From JAHEEL01 sp963785245 (GTDB lineage: Bacteria > Actinomycetota > Acidimicrobiia > Spongiisociales > UBA5794), in the NCBI GenBank assembly GCA_963785245.1, contig CAWAUO010000006.1, positions 430,365 through 494,364 of the forward strand: a stretch of 64,000 nt of DNA, given 5' to 3'. Both the position numbers and the translations under genes were made by a program. Below the pieces are notes generated by a model, which saw nothing but the letters and a program-made list of their open reading frames with translations, had not been told where the DNA came from and ran no database searches. Positions 27,403 to 36,221 of this stretch are shown here, piece after piece (position 1 is the stretch's first letter; every line of letters starts with the position of its first letter).

Positions 27403-28611
27403 CTACGACCTCGTCCTCGCCTTCACGGCATCGGCGGCGGAGCGAATCGCTGTGGGGTTGGCCGCAGTAAGATCGGCGACCACTTCGGCGCTGCACACGG
27501 TTGTGACCAAGATCATCGTCCAGGCCGCGCCGAGACCGGGGAACACACCGATGGCCAGCACGACCGGGATCCCCACCAGACGGGCGCTCATGGCCCATCG
27601 TTGGAGATGCTCATCCCCCGGTCGCACCGAGGCCGCCTGAATGGCCGCCATCGACGCGAACGCCAGAGCCACCGAGGCGACCAGCAACCAGCGATCGGTC
27701 GATGCGTACTTGTGCCCGTGGTCTGCCCCCACGATGGCCAACTCCACCGAGACACCGAACATCGCAAGTGATACCGCAAGCGGCAGGTGGCTGTAGATCC
27801 AGACCGTCGGACGCCAGTTCCTTCCCTCACCCCTCCTGCGAACGACCGACCCATCGAGATGATCGAAGTTGATCCACCAGAGGCACGTGGCGGCACCGAG
27901 TCCGAAGATCCCGACCAGCGTCGTCGGCGTCTGCCACGCCACATGGCTGAGTCCGACGGTGACGGCGACGATCGCCTCGCCAAGTACCAGGATCGTGAAC
28001 AGTCCGAACCGCTCGGGGAGATGCGACACGTCGAGCGGAGCCGCCGCCTGGATCTTGCGCACGGCAAACGGAGTGGCGAGATCGATGGCGAAGGCGATGC
28101 CCCACACCCAGAAGCGTGCCGGTTCCGGAACAGCGATCGAGATCACCCACAGCAGCGACGCGGCGCCGAATCCGATGAGGTAGCCCCGGACCAGGTCGCG
28201 TGTCCCCGGCACATAGCGGTAGGCCCTGGCGTAGAGCAGGAGGAGAACGAGTCTGGCGCCGGCATAGCCCATGGCGAACACCCGGGTGGATCCAGCTTCG
28301 CCGAGCGAGAGCGAGACCGCAATCACCGCCACCGCAACCATCTGCGCACCAGCGAGGAACCGATAGATCAGATCGTCGGTGTCGTAGCGGTCGGCGTAGA
28401 ACGTGTGACTCGCCCACAGCCACCAGACCAGGGCGAAGTAGGCGAGATACGACAGGACGCCGACCCATGAGACGTCGTGGGCCAGGCGGGTGCCCATCAT
28501 GGCGACCGCCGCCACGAACACAAGGTCGTAGAAGAGTTCGAGCCAGGTCGCGGTGCGCTCCGACTCTTCGACGGTCCTCAGCCTCGGGGGGGCGAACGCA
28601 GCGAATCTCAC
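27403..28611 (-). CDS. ltrA: Low-temperature-requirement family membrane protein LtrA (copy 1)
   Basis: Polytopic membrane protein of 402 residues in the LtrA family, whose molecular role is still unclear. The family hallmark ELFYDLVFVAAV lies near the N-terminus, and about ten to twelve helices follow. I start at the GTG at 28611, which overlaps the MBL hydrolase stop (GTGA), instead of the long arginine-rich extension to 28791. Co-translation with the hydrolase suggests a joint function. A second LtrA homologue is at 54816. Confidence 0.8.
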   Translation of the reverse strand: MRFAAFAPPRLRTVEESERTATWLELFYDLVFVAAVAMMGTRLAHDVSWVGVLSYLAYFALVWWLWASHTFYADRYDTDDLIYRFLAGAQMVAVAVIAVSLSLGEAGSTRVFAMGYAGARLVLLLLYARAYRYVPGTRDLVRGYLIGFGAASLLWVISIAVPEPARFWVWGIAFAIDLATPFAVRKIQAAAPLDVSHLPERFGLFTILVLGEAIVAVTVGLSHVAWQTPTTLVGIFGLGAATCLWWINFDHLDGSVVRRRGEGRNWRPTVWIYSHLPLAVSLAMFGVSVELAIVGADHGHKYASTDRWLLVASVALAFASMAAIQAASVRPGDEHLQRWAMSARLVGIPVVLAIGVFPGLGAAWTMILVTTVCSAEVVADLTAANPTAIRSAADAVKARTRS

Positions 28612-29405
28612 AGGCGAACCTCGACACCGGGACGGGCAACGTCGGTCTCCGGAAATCGCTCCTGTGCGCTGCGCAGCATGCGGTCCACGTCTCCGTCGGT
28701 CGAACGGGGGTCCAAGCTGGTCAGCAGCAACCGTCGCGCCCCTGATATCTCCGCTGCGATCACGGCGTCCACCCAGGTGGAGTGTCCCCACCCTCTCCGC
28801 TGTGCGATCTCGTCTGGCTGGTATTGCGCGTCGTGAATGAGGACGTCGACGCCGTGGATCGCTTCGACGATCGCGGCATCCCGTCCGGTTCCGGCTTCGT
28901 GGTCGGTCACGATGGCCAGACTCGCCGACGGTCCATCAACCCGATAGCCGAAGGCTCCTTGCGGGTGTTCGACGAGGAACGGCGTGATGAGCAGTCCGTG
29001 CACCTCGACCGGCCGTGATACGGTCTCGTACCGCACTGCCGTTGCGTCGGCCAACGGGACCGGGAACCACGGCGGAGCGATCACCTCGACCAGGGAATGC
29101 TCGGGTCCGCCCGGACCGTGGATCACGATCTCGCCGTCTTCGGCCCATATGGCATCGAACATCGAGAGGCCCTGAAGGTGATCCCAGTGATAGTGCGTGA
29201 GGAAGATGTTCACCGATCGCGCCAACGAGAGTCCGTGGTTCCGGTAGGCGAGAAGGCCGGTCCCTGCATCGACAAACGCCACCGTCTCGTCACCGACGAC
29301 GAGCGCGAACGCCGTGGTGTTGCCTCCGTAGCGGACGAAATCCATCCCGGACACCGCAATGGAGCCGCGGGTGCCGAGCACCACCAATCGCGATCCGTCG
29401 GTCAC
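28608..29405 (-). CDS. MBL-fold metal-dependent hydrolase
   Basis: Metallo-beta-lactamase-fold hydrolase of 265 residues. The metal-binding THYHWDHLQG motif (HxHxDH) is followed by later ligands in TDHEAG and WGHSTW. The N-terminus LGTRGSIAVSG and the YGGNTTA segment recall the phosphodiesterase/RNase Z-like branch often annotated as cyclic-nucleotide-degrading. Its last bases overlap the GTG start of ltrA. The substrate is unknown; a small phosphodiester is a guess from the branch. Confidence 0.8.
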   Translation of the reverse strand: MTDGSRLVVLGTRGSIAVSGMDFVRYGGNTTAFALVVGDETVAFVDAGTGLLAYRNHGLSLARSVNIFLTHYHWDHLQGLSMFDAIWAEDGEIVIHGPGGPEHSLVEVIAPPWFPVPLADATAVRYETVSRPVEVHGLLITPFLVEHPQGAFGYRVDGPSASLAIVTDHEAGTGRDAAIVEAIHGVDVLIHDAQYQPDEIAQRRGWGHSTWVDAVIAAEISGARRLLLTSLDPRSTDGDVDRMLRSAQERFPETDVARPGVEVRL

Positions 29406-29509
29406 TGCTCAACCTCTCTCCCCGGAACCACGAGCGTAGCGAACCGATCTTCCGGCGGGAGGACGCGTCCTGGGATAGGATCGGATGCAGCGACGATTCC
29501 GGGGACCCC

Positions 29510-31162
29510 ATGAGCAAGCCAGTGATTCTGGCCGTCGACGACGACCCACAGGTCCTGGCGGCCGTGCGCCGCGATCTTCGCAATCACTACGGTGCCGACT
29601 ATCAGGTGATCGCGGCGGCATCAGGTAGCGAAGGGCTCGAGACCGTCCACGAACTCAAGGGACGGTCCAGGACGGTCGCCGCGTTCGTCATCGATCAGCG
29701 AATGCCCGGGATGACCGGTACCGAGTTCCTGATAGCTGCCCAAGAGGTGTTCCCACAGGCGAAACGACTCCTCCTCACGGCATACGCCGATACCGAAGCT
29801 GCGATCCAAGCGATCAACGACGTCGGCCTCGACCACTATCTCCTCAAGCCGTGGAGTCCGCCCGAGGAGCACCTATTCCCGGTCCTCGATGACGTACTCG
29901 ACGACTGGCAGGCGAACGCCGATGTGCCGTTCGACGGAATCAGGGTGTTCGGCACCACATGGTCGCCATCGACGTATGAGGTCAAGGCCTTCCTGGCACG
30001 CAACGAGGTCCCGTATCGTTTCATCGATATCGAGCGCGACGCAGAAGCGGCGCACGTGGTGGAGACAGCATCAGACGGCGGCGCAGCGCTGCCCGTCGTC
30101 CTCCTTCCCGACGGCGCTTCGCTCGTCAACCCGGCGAAGGCGGACCTGGCCGAAGCCGCTGGGATCCATTCCATGCCCGAGGCACCCTTCTACGACCTCG
30201 CCATCATCGGCGGAGGCCCCGCGGGCCTCGCAGCCGCGGTCTACGGTGCATCCGAAGGCCTCTCGACCGTTCTCCTCGAACGCGAAGCGCCCGGTGGACA
30301 GGCGGGCACGAGTTCCCGGATCGAGAACTACCTCGGGTTCCCGAAAGGTGTCAGCGGCGCCGACCTCGCGCGCCGCGCCATCGCTCAGGCGACCCGCCTC
30401 GGTGCCGAGCTCACGACTCCCGCCGAGGTAGCGTCCGTTCGGACGGACCATGCCGTCAAGGCGGTCGTGCTGACCGACGGGACCGAGGTGAAGTGCCGGG
30501 CACTCGTGATTGCCAGCGGAATGACGGTGCGCAAGCTCGACGTTCCCGGCTACGCACGATTCGAAGGTGCGGGTGTCTACTACGGAGCCGCAGCAACGGA
30601 AGCGTCGACCTACGAGGACCGCCACGTGTACGTCATCGGTGGGGCCAACTCTGCGGGGCAAGCCGCCGTCATGTTCTCACGAACATCGTCGATGGTCACG
30701 ATGGTTGTGCGCTCCGACTCACTGGAAGTGAAGATGTCGCAGTACCTCGTTGACCAGATCGCAGCGATCGAGAACATCGAGGTGCTGACCGGAACGCGGG
30801 TCGTCGACGTTGCCGGCTCGACATCGGTGGAGTCGATCACGCTCCAGCACCTCGCAACCGGGACCGAGGAAGCCAGGCCGGCGTCGGCCCTCTTCGTCTT
30901 CGTCGGTGCCGTGCCACACTCCTCGTTCCTCGTCGACACGGTGGCCATGAACGAACACGGATTCATCTACACGGGCGCAGATGTCACGACGCTCACCGAT
31001 GTGTGGAACCTCGGCCGCGATCCATTCCCGCTCGAGACATCGGTACCCGGGGTGTTCGCGGCCGGCGACGTTCGGGAAGGAGCGATACGGCGCGTTGCGT
31101 CGGCAGTCGGAGAGGGCGCTGTGGCGGTTACGCTCGTCCATCGCTACCTCGATACCGTGTGA
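29510..31162 (+). CDS. Receiver domain fused to thioredoxin reductase-like flavoprotein
   Basis: Soluble fusion of 550 residues. Residues 1-130 are a response-regulator receiver with phospho-acceptor Asp62 (VIDQRMPG) and Lys113. Residues about 143-222 form a glutaredoxin-like spacer lacking a CxxC. From about 228 there is a thioredoxin-reductase-type FAD/NAD(P)H oxidoreductase (GGGPAGL at 234-240, later GGANSAG and AAGDVREG). The redox-active Cys pair expected near residues 357-365 is absent (YYGAAAT), so it cannot reduce thioredoxin in the usual way. It overlaps a histidine kinase gene by 4 bases. Phosphorylation of the receiver would control a flavin-dependent electron transfer. Confidence 0.88.
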   Translation: MSKPVILAVDDDPQVLAAVRRDLRNHYGADYQVIAAASGSEGLETVHELKGRSRTVAAFVIDQRMPGMTGTEFLIAAQEVFPQAKRLLLTAYADTEAAIQAINDVGLDHYLLKPWSPPEEHLFPVLDDVLDDWQANADVPFDGIRVFGTTWSPSTYEVKAFLARNEVPYRFIDIERDAEAAHVVETASDGGAALPVVLLPDGASLVNPAKADLAEAAGIHSMPEAPFYDLAIIGGGPAGLAAAVYGASEGLSTVLLEREAPGGQAGTSSRIENYLGFPKGVSGADLARRAIAQATRLGAELTTPAEVASVRTDHAVKAVVLTDGTEVKCRALVIASGMTVRKLDVPGYARFEGAGVYYGAAATEASTYEDRHVYVIGGANSAGQAAVMFSRTSSMVTMVVRSDSLEVKMSQYLVDQIAAIENIEVLTGTRVVDVAGSTSVESITLQHLATGTEEARPASALFVFVGAVPHSSFLVDTVAMNEHGFIYTGADVTTLTDVWNLGRDPFPLETSVPGVFAAGDVREGAIRRVASAVGEGAVAVTLVHRYLDTV

Positions 31163-32517
31163 CCTCCTTCGATCTACGCTCGGTCGACCTGTTCTCCGGA
31201 CTGGACGACGCCGCGCTCTCCGACCTGAGCAGGGACCTCACGACGTGCTCGCTGGCCCGGGGCGAGACGTTGTTTGAAGAAGGCGATGCCGGAGACACCG
31301 CCTACGTGATCACCGCTGGCGAGGTCGAGATCCTCAAGGCTTCGGAGGATCGCACCGTCCGCATCGCACTCTCGGGCCCCGGCCACCTCGTCGGTGAGAT
31401 GTCCCTCCTCACGGGAGAGCCACGCAACGCATCAGCCCGCGCCGTTGCCGATACCGAACTCCTCTCGATACCGAAGCCCTCGCTCGACGCGCTGCTGCAA
31501 CGCGACGCCCAAGCGGTTCGTGCATTGTTCGATGTGTTCATCGCCCGATGGAGAGAGCAGCAGTCACGCCTCCGCCAATCCGAGCACATGGCCCAGATCG
31601 GGGTGCTCACCTCCGGACTCGCCCACGAAATGAACAATCCAGCAGCAGCGGTCACCAGAGGCTCGACGCTGCTCCGGTCTGCAATCAATCGCCAAGTCGC
31701 TGCCGAATCCACCGTGCCGCCCGGAGTCGAAATCCCGGGACCCGGCGACCACAGCCGGACGCTGACTCCGATGGATCGCGGTGACGCCGAGAGCGATCTC
31801 GAGACCGCTCTTGAAAGGTTGGAGGTCGCCGATGGGTGGCGCCTTGCCCCGGTTCTCGTCGATGCCGGCTACACGGCCGCCGACTTCGCAGATGTGGAGC
31901 AATCGTCCGCCAGCGCCGCGGTCGAAGTCATCGCCGCTCGGGCAGAGGTTGCCAGCCTCGTGGCCGAGGTCGCAGAAGGCTCGAAGCGCCTGAGCGAACT
32001 CGTCTCAGCATTGAAGTCCTACTCCTACCTGGATCAGGCACCGATTCAGGAGGTAGACGTGGCGAAGGGCATCAAGGACACCCTCCTCATCCTGAAGTCG
32101 AAGACGGCGGGCATCGACATCATGCTCGACATCGACCCGAACCTGCCACGGATCACTGGATACGGCAGTCGCCTCAACCAGGTGTGGACGAACCTCATCG
32201 ACAACGCGGCGGACGCGATCCGCGACGCCGGACGCGCGTCGGGCCGTATCACGGTGGCGGCGACGGCGACCAGCGAATCCGTCAGGATCGAGATAGCGAA
32301 CAATGGCCCGGAGATCCCCGACGGGGTCCGCGACCACGTCTTCGAAGCGTTCTTCACCACCAAAGCACCCGGCAGAGGCACCGGACTCGGCCTCGACACC
32401 GTCTATGACATCGTCGTCAACCAACACGCGGGAACGATCAACGTCAACTCCTCTCCGGACCGAACGGTGTTCACCGTCACACTTCCCATTGGCGTCAAGA
32501 CGGCCGAGTCAATCTGA
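31159..32517 (+). CDS. Cyclic-nucleotide-binding histidine kinase
   Basis: Cytosolic sensor kinase of 452 residues. Residues 1-130 form a cNMP-binding barrel (GETLFEEGDAG, GHLVGEMSLLTG), followed by a coiled linker, a HisKA-like segment with the likely phospho-accepting His in GLAHEMNNPAAA, and a HATPase domain (NLIDNAADAI, GRGTGLGL). I start at the GTG at 31159, overlapping the flavoprotein stop by 4 bases; the longer frame from 31003 lies inside that gene. No transmembrane segment is seen. It is the evident phosphodonor for the fused receiver just upstream. Confidence 0.88.
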   Translation: MTSFDLRSVDLFSGLDDAALSDLSRDLTTCSLARGETLFEEGDAGDTAYVITAGEVEILKASEDRTVRIALSGPGHLVGEMSLLTGEPRNASARAVADTELLSIPKPSLDALLQRDAQAVRALFDVFIARWREQQSRLRQSEHMAQIGVLTSGLAHEMNNPAAAVTRGSTLLRSAINRQVAAESTVPPGVEIPGPGDHSRTLTPMDRGDAESDLETALERLEVADGWRLAPVLVDAGYTAADFADVEQSSASAAVEVIAARAEVASLVAEVAEGSKRLSELVSALKSYSYLDQAPIQEVDVAKGIKDTLLILKSKTAGIDIMLDIDPNLPRITGYGSRLNQVWTNLIDNAADAIRDAGRASGRITVAATATSESVRIEIANNGPEIPDGVRDHVFEAFFTTKAPGRGTGLGLDTVYDIVVNQHAGTINVNSSPDRTVFTVTLPIGVKTAESI

Positions 32518-32590
32518 TCGCGACTTCGTGGCCGACACCGCCGAGGTGGGTCCCTTTTCCCCTGGTCGGGCAGGGCGATGACTTGATACG

Positions 32591-32983
32591 GTGTCCGTGC
32601 CTGCTGCGCTCAAGCATTGGAACGTCCCGATGACCAGACCTTCGCTACCCACCCCGTCCCGAATCCTTCGGATCGGGCTTTCCGCTCTCTTCCTGGCGGT
32701 GGTGTTCTTCTGGGCCGGAAGAACCTTCGACGGCTTCGCTGGTTTCGGATTCACCATGGCGTCGCTCGGCTGTGGATCGGTGGGTCTCGGCCTGGTGATT
32801 GCCGAAGCAATGGAGCACCTCGCGCATCCCGAGCGACCCGGACCACGGACCTCTGATCGACGACGGGTAGGCACCTCGCTAGAAGCCGTCACCCTCGGTC
32901 GATGCGGGATCTGCCACCAGCGTCGCGTCCAGCGCTCCACTCTCGTGGTCTGTCCCACCTGCGATCGACACCTCACGGTCTAG
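32591..32983 (+). CDS. Small membrane protein with C-terminal zinc ribbon
   Basis: Protein of about 130 residues with two hydrophobic helices in the middle (LSALFLAVVFFWAG and ASLGCGSVGLGLVIAEA) and a four-cysteine ribbon at the end (CGICH about 18 residues before CPTCD), which would bind zinc. I know no family for it. The GTG at 32591 and the ATG at 32630 are both possible starts, as the hydrophobic part begins after either. It follows the histidine kinase gene by 73 bases on the same strand. A hairpin at 33066-33088 could end its transcript. Confidence 0.55.
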   Translation: MSVPAALKHWNVPMTRPSLPTPSRILRIGLSALFLAVVFFWAGRTFDGFAGFGFTMASLGCGSVGLGLVIAEAMEHLAHPERPGPRTSDRRRVGTSLEAVTLGRCGICHQRRVQRSTLVVCPTCDRHLTV

Positions 32984-33065
32984 CGGAACCCGACCACGAT
33001 TCTTCCACCGAGAGTGCCCTGGCTACGCTCGAGGCTCGAGCGGACCGAGCCAACGTGATTCGGTT

Positions 33066-33088
33066 CCGGAGCGGAGTAGCCGCTCCGG
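33066..33088. terminator. Terminator-like hairpin
   Basis: A 9-bp perfect stem, CCGGAGCGG (33066-33074) with CCGCTCCGG (33080-33088), encloses a 5-base loop. It lies in the 168-base gap after the zinc-ribbon gene. No T tract follows, so termination is inferred from structure alone. Confidence 0.45.
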
Positions 33089-33151
33089 CACCGGAGGCCA
33101 GGCAACACGACCGCTCTCGACGCTGAACGATCCAGGGAAGGGACGCGACTG

Positions 33152-33980
33152 ATGCAGACGACGCGATCAGAGATCCTCGAACGATTCCGGGACATGGTCG
33201 AGCGCCGGGAACCGATCATCGGAGGCGGCGCAGGCACCGGGATCTCGGCCAAGTGGGAAGAGGCTGGCGGTGTCGATCTCATCATCATCTTCAACTCGGG
33301 CCGCTATCGGATGGCTGGACGCGGCTCGCTCGCCGGCCTGCTGGCATATGGGAACGCGAACGAGGTCGTCATGGAGATGGCCCACGAAGTCCTGCCCGTC
33401 GTCAAGCACACACCCGTGATCGCTGGCGTCAACGGAACTGATCCATTCCTCCTCCCCCAGACGTTCCTCCCCGAACTCGCCCGGATGGGATTCTCCGGAG
33501 TCCAGAACTTCCCAACCGTTGGACTCATCGATGGGAACTTCCGTCAAATCCTCGAAGAGACCGGTATGGGGTACCGACTTGAAGTCGACCTGATCCGGGC
33601 CGCTGTCCGAGTTGGACCTCCTCACGACCCCCTATGTGTTCAGCGAGGACGACGCCGTGGCAATGACAGAGGCCGGTGCGGACATCATCGTCTGCCACAT
33701 GGGCGTCACCGTCGGAGGAGTAGTCGGCGCCGACACGGCTATAGCACTCGACGAGAGCGTCGAGAAGACGGACGCATGGGCGGCCGCTGCTCGAGCCGTC
33801 CGCCCGGATGTCATCGTGCTCTGCCACGGTGGCCCGATCTCTCTGCCGGACGACGCTGCGTATGTGCTCAACCGATCAACCCAGGCAAACGGGTTCTACG
33901 GGGCATCGAGCATTGAGCGGCTACCGGCAGAGCAGGCGATCAAACAGCAGGCAGAAGCATTCAAGGCAATCACGTTCTAG
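33152..33980 (+). pseudogene. PEP hydrolase-family TIM-barrel protein, frameshifted
   Basis: Two overlapping frames together encode one TIM-barrel protein of the phosphoenolpyruvate-hydrolase-like family. Frame one (33152 to about 33605) gives the N-terminal 150 residues (IIGGGAGTGISAKWEE, LIIIFNSGRYRMAGRG). The +1 frame from about 33606 gives the rest (LDLLTTPYVFSEDDA, DIIVCHMGVTVGGVVG, VLCHGGPI). One surplus base near 33598-33606 would explain it, because DLIRAA and then LDLLTT join smoothly after its removal. Family length of about 275 residues fits the sum. Either a true mutation or a sequencing slip in a G/C-rich run. A cupin gene follows 12 bases later. Confidence 0.75.
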
Positions 33981-33992
33981 AGAGGTACGAAG

Positions 33993-34394
33993 ATGACATT
34001 CATTCCAGCAACCGACGTTGAGTGGACCGACTTCGAGTGGGGGGCCCTCGGGTGGATTGCCCGACCGGCCAACGTTCCCGAGGCCACCGCGATGTGCTGC
34101 CTCGACGTCCGACTCGACGCAGGCGAAGGCCATGATTTCCACACCCATCCGAGCCAGCAGGAGATCATCTTCGTGAGGAGCGGAACCGTCGAGCAGTGGG
34201 TGGGCACCGAGACGATGCAACTGACAGCCGGTGACTCATGTTTCGTGCCGGCGAATACGGTCCATGCGAGCTTCGTGGCTGCAGATGGGCCCCCTGCCCT
34301 GCTGTTCGTGGTGATGTCACCCAGCCACGGAGCCGACGGCTACGAAGCGGTCGACGTGGCGAGCGAAGAGCCCTGGCGGTCGCTTCGGACCTGA
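33993..34394 (+). CDS. Cupin-domain protein
   Basis: Single-domain cupin of 133 residues. The first metal motif is GHDFHTHPSQQEIIFVRSG (His, His, Glu spaced as in cupin motif 1) and the second is the FVPANTVHASF segment with its His. It starts 12 bases after the frameshifted TIM-barrel gene, so the two were probably one operon. In similar pairs the cupin is an accessory or isomerase-like protein, but no reaction can be assigned here. Confidence 0.82.
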   Translation: MTFIPATDVEWTDFEWGALGWIARPANVPEATAMCCLDVRLDAGEGHDFHTHPSQQEIIFVRSGTVEQWVGTETMQLTAGDSCFVPANTVHASFVAADGPPALLFVVMSPSHGADGYEAVDVASEEPWRSLRT

Positions 34395-34459
34395 AGCCAG
34401 CGCAAGACGGCGAATTGATCGGCTGACCCAATCAGCGCGACTTGACACAACGATGGCGG

Positions 34460-34744
34460 TCAGCCGACCACATCCGCGTCCCACTCGAGCAGCCACGTCG
34501 CGTAGAAGCCCGGCCAGGACCCCACGGGCTCTTCGAGTCGGTAACGCGCATCGGCGCGGATCAACCAGGACTCGAGGGTGCCGACCGATGGATCCGACTC
34601 GAGCAGGCGCAGGGCCTGGCCGTACATGTGCTCGGCGTACCATCGCGCCCACCCTGCGTTCGGCCCTCCGTAGACCGCGTGATGCGCCCGGCCGGTCGAA
34701 TTGAGCAGGTGCCGGAGTTCGTGGTGACGGCTCTGGACATCCAT
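34460..34744 (-). CDS. Small protein of unknown function
   Basis: Predicted soluble protein of 94 residues, rich in aromatic and charged residues (HAVYGGPNAGWARWYAEHMYG, GFYATWLLEWDADVVG). I do not recognise the family, but the composition is unlike a random frame and its end sits in a gap between real genes. Start taken at the ATG at 34744; the longer frame to 35341 is a shadow of the MFS gene. It lies 56 bases downstream of the MFS stop on the same strand and may be co-transcribed. Confidence 0.5.
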   Translation of the reverse strand: MDVQSRHHELRHLLNSTGRAHHAVYGGPNAGWARWYAEHMYGQALRLLESDPSVGTLESWLIRADARYRLEEPVGSWPGFYATWLLEWDADVVG

Positions 34745-34800
34745 CCCCTGAACGTACACGCGCTCAGCACACAGTGCACGGCGCATCTCGCAAGCGGCGG

Positions 34801-36135
34801 CTACTCCCCCGCTCCGGACGCGTCGATGCTCGATCCGGGAAGTGCATCGGGGATACTTCCGCCCGGCACTGAGGTAGCCGCGTCCTCGAACACGTCCTCG
34901 GGCGGTCGCATGCGGCGGACCATCCAGACGATCGGTACTGCGACGGCCGTCATCGCGCCACCGACGACGTACGCTGCGGAGTACGACTGCCGCTCGGCGA
35001 GGACACCGAGGCCGGCCTGGCCACCGACCGCCCCCACGCCGCCGACCATCGAGTCGAACGACACCACCGTTGCGCGCTGCGCCGACGGCACCATCGCGTG
35101 GATGAGGGTTTGACGGACCGGCATCTGCAGACCCATCGCCAACGCTCCGACGAGCAGAAAGCCCAGGGCGAGCGGGAAGGTGGTTGCCCACCCGACGCCA
35201 ATCGACGTGAGCGAGAAGACCACCGCGGTCCACAGCATGATCGTCGTGCGCCGCTCGCAGAACCGGGTGACGAAACGGACGAGCCCGCTCCCGGCCATCA
35301 TCGCCAGCGAGAGCAGCGCGGCAACCACGCCCGCGACCCACACGGCATCACGCTCCAGGAGTTCCAGGAAGTACGGCTGCCAGGCATACCAGGCCCACAT
35401 GAAGACGCCGCTCTGAATGGCGCCGGCAACCATGATCCAACGGAGCGGGCGGTTGCTCCAGCCAAAGCGCAAGCCGGCGGCGGCGACGGCGTTCGCCTCC
35501 GTGGGCACCGAGTGGAGGGTGAGTGCTTTCGGTACGAATCCAATGTCGTGCATGCCAAAGAACGCGAGAGCGAACAGCAGGATGAGGAGACCGGATCGCA
35601 CGACGAACGGCAGTGCCAGATCGATCTGACCGAGCAAGCCTCCGCCGACCGTACCGATCAGCGTCGCCGCTCCGCCGATCATCGCGCCGGTCGCGAACAC
35701 CCGGTCCATTGCTCCGTCGTATCCGAGGCCGCGCACGCCGTCGACGAGCCAGGCTTCCATCGCCCCGGAATAGAAGGTGTACCCGAGGCCGAGTAGCACC
35801 GAAACGGCGGCGAAGGCGACGACCCCCGCACCGAACTGAGCGAGAGCGACATAGGCCAGCGTCGATGCGGCGAGGACAACAACTGAGAGCAGGAACGAAG
35901 CTCGCCTACCGACCGTGTCTGCAACGACGCCGGTCGGGATCTCGAAGAGCACGGTTCCGACGGAGAAGGCCGCGTTGGCGAAGAACACCTCGGCGATGGA
36001 GAGGCCAGCGTCGAGAAGGAAGAGCGTGTTGATGCCCCAGATGATCGAAGCGGCGAGGGTGTAGATGCCCGCGTATGTGTAGTACCGCCGGATGAGAGCT
36101 GCTGCTGCGTCTGGCAGGTTCGGGGGCATCGGCAT
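34801..36135 (-). CDS. MFS transporter
   Basis: Major facilitator superfamily exporter-like protein of 444 residues with about twelve hydrophobic helices. The loop between helices 2 and 3 reads GVVADTVGRRAS, the usual MFS signature (G-x3-D-x2-G-R-R). An N-terminal 20-residue hydrophilic piece and an acidic C-terminal tail are present. Related proteins export drugs or metabolites, and no substrate can be named. It stands between a hypothetical gene and the rhodanese gene. Confidence 0.88.
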   Translation of the reverse strand: MPMPPNLPDAAAALIRRYYTYAGIYTLAASIIWGINTLFLLDAGLSIAEVFFANAAFSVGTVLFEIPTGVVADTVGRRASFLLSVVVLAASTLAYVALAQFGAGVVAFAAVSVLLGLGYTFYSGAMEAWLVDGVRGLGYDGAMDRVFATGAMIGGAATLIGTVGGGLLGQIDLALPFVVRSGLLILLFALAFFGMHDIGFVPKALTLHSVPTEANAVAAAGLRFGWSNRPLRWIMVAGAIQSGVFMWAWYAWQPYFLELLERDAVWVAGVVAALLSLAMMAGSGLVRFVTRFCERRTTIMLWTAVVFSLTSIGVGWATTFPLALGFLLVGALAMGLQMPVRQTLIHAMVPSAQRATVVSFDSMVGGVGAVGGQAGLGVLAERQSYSAAYVVGGAMTAVAVPIVWMVRRMRPPEDVFEDAATSVPGGSIPDALPGSSIDASGAGE

Positions 36136-36221
36136 CGGGCAAGCCTACGCGCGCCGCACTGCGGTGGGAGAAGGGTGGCGTTCGAGCGGCGTGCACGCGA
36201 AACCGGACGCGACTCGAGCAA

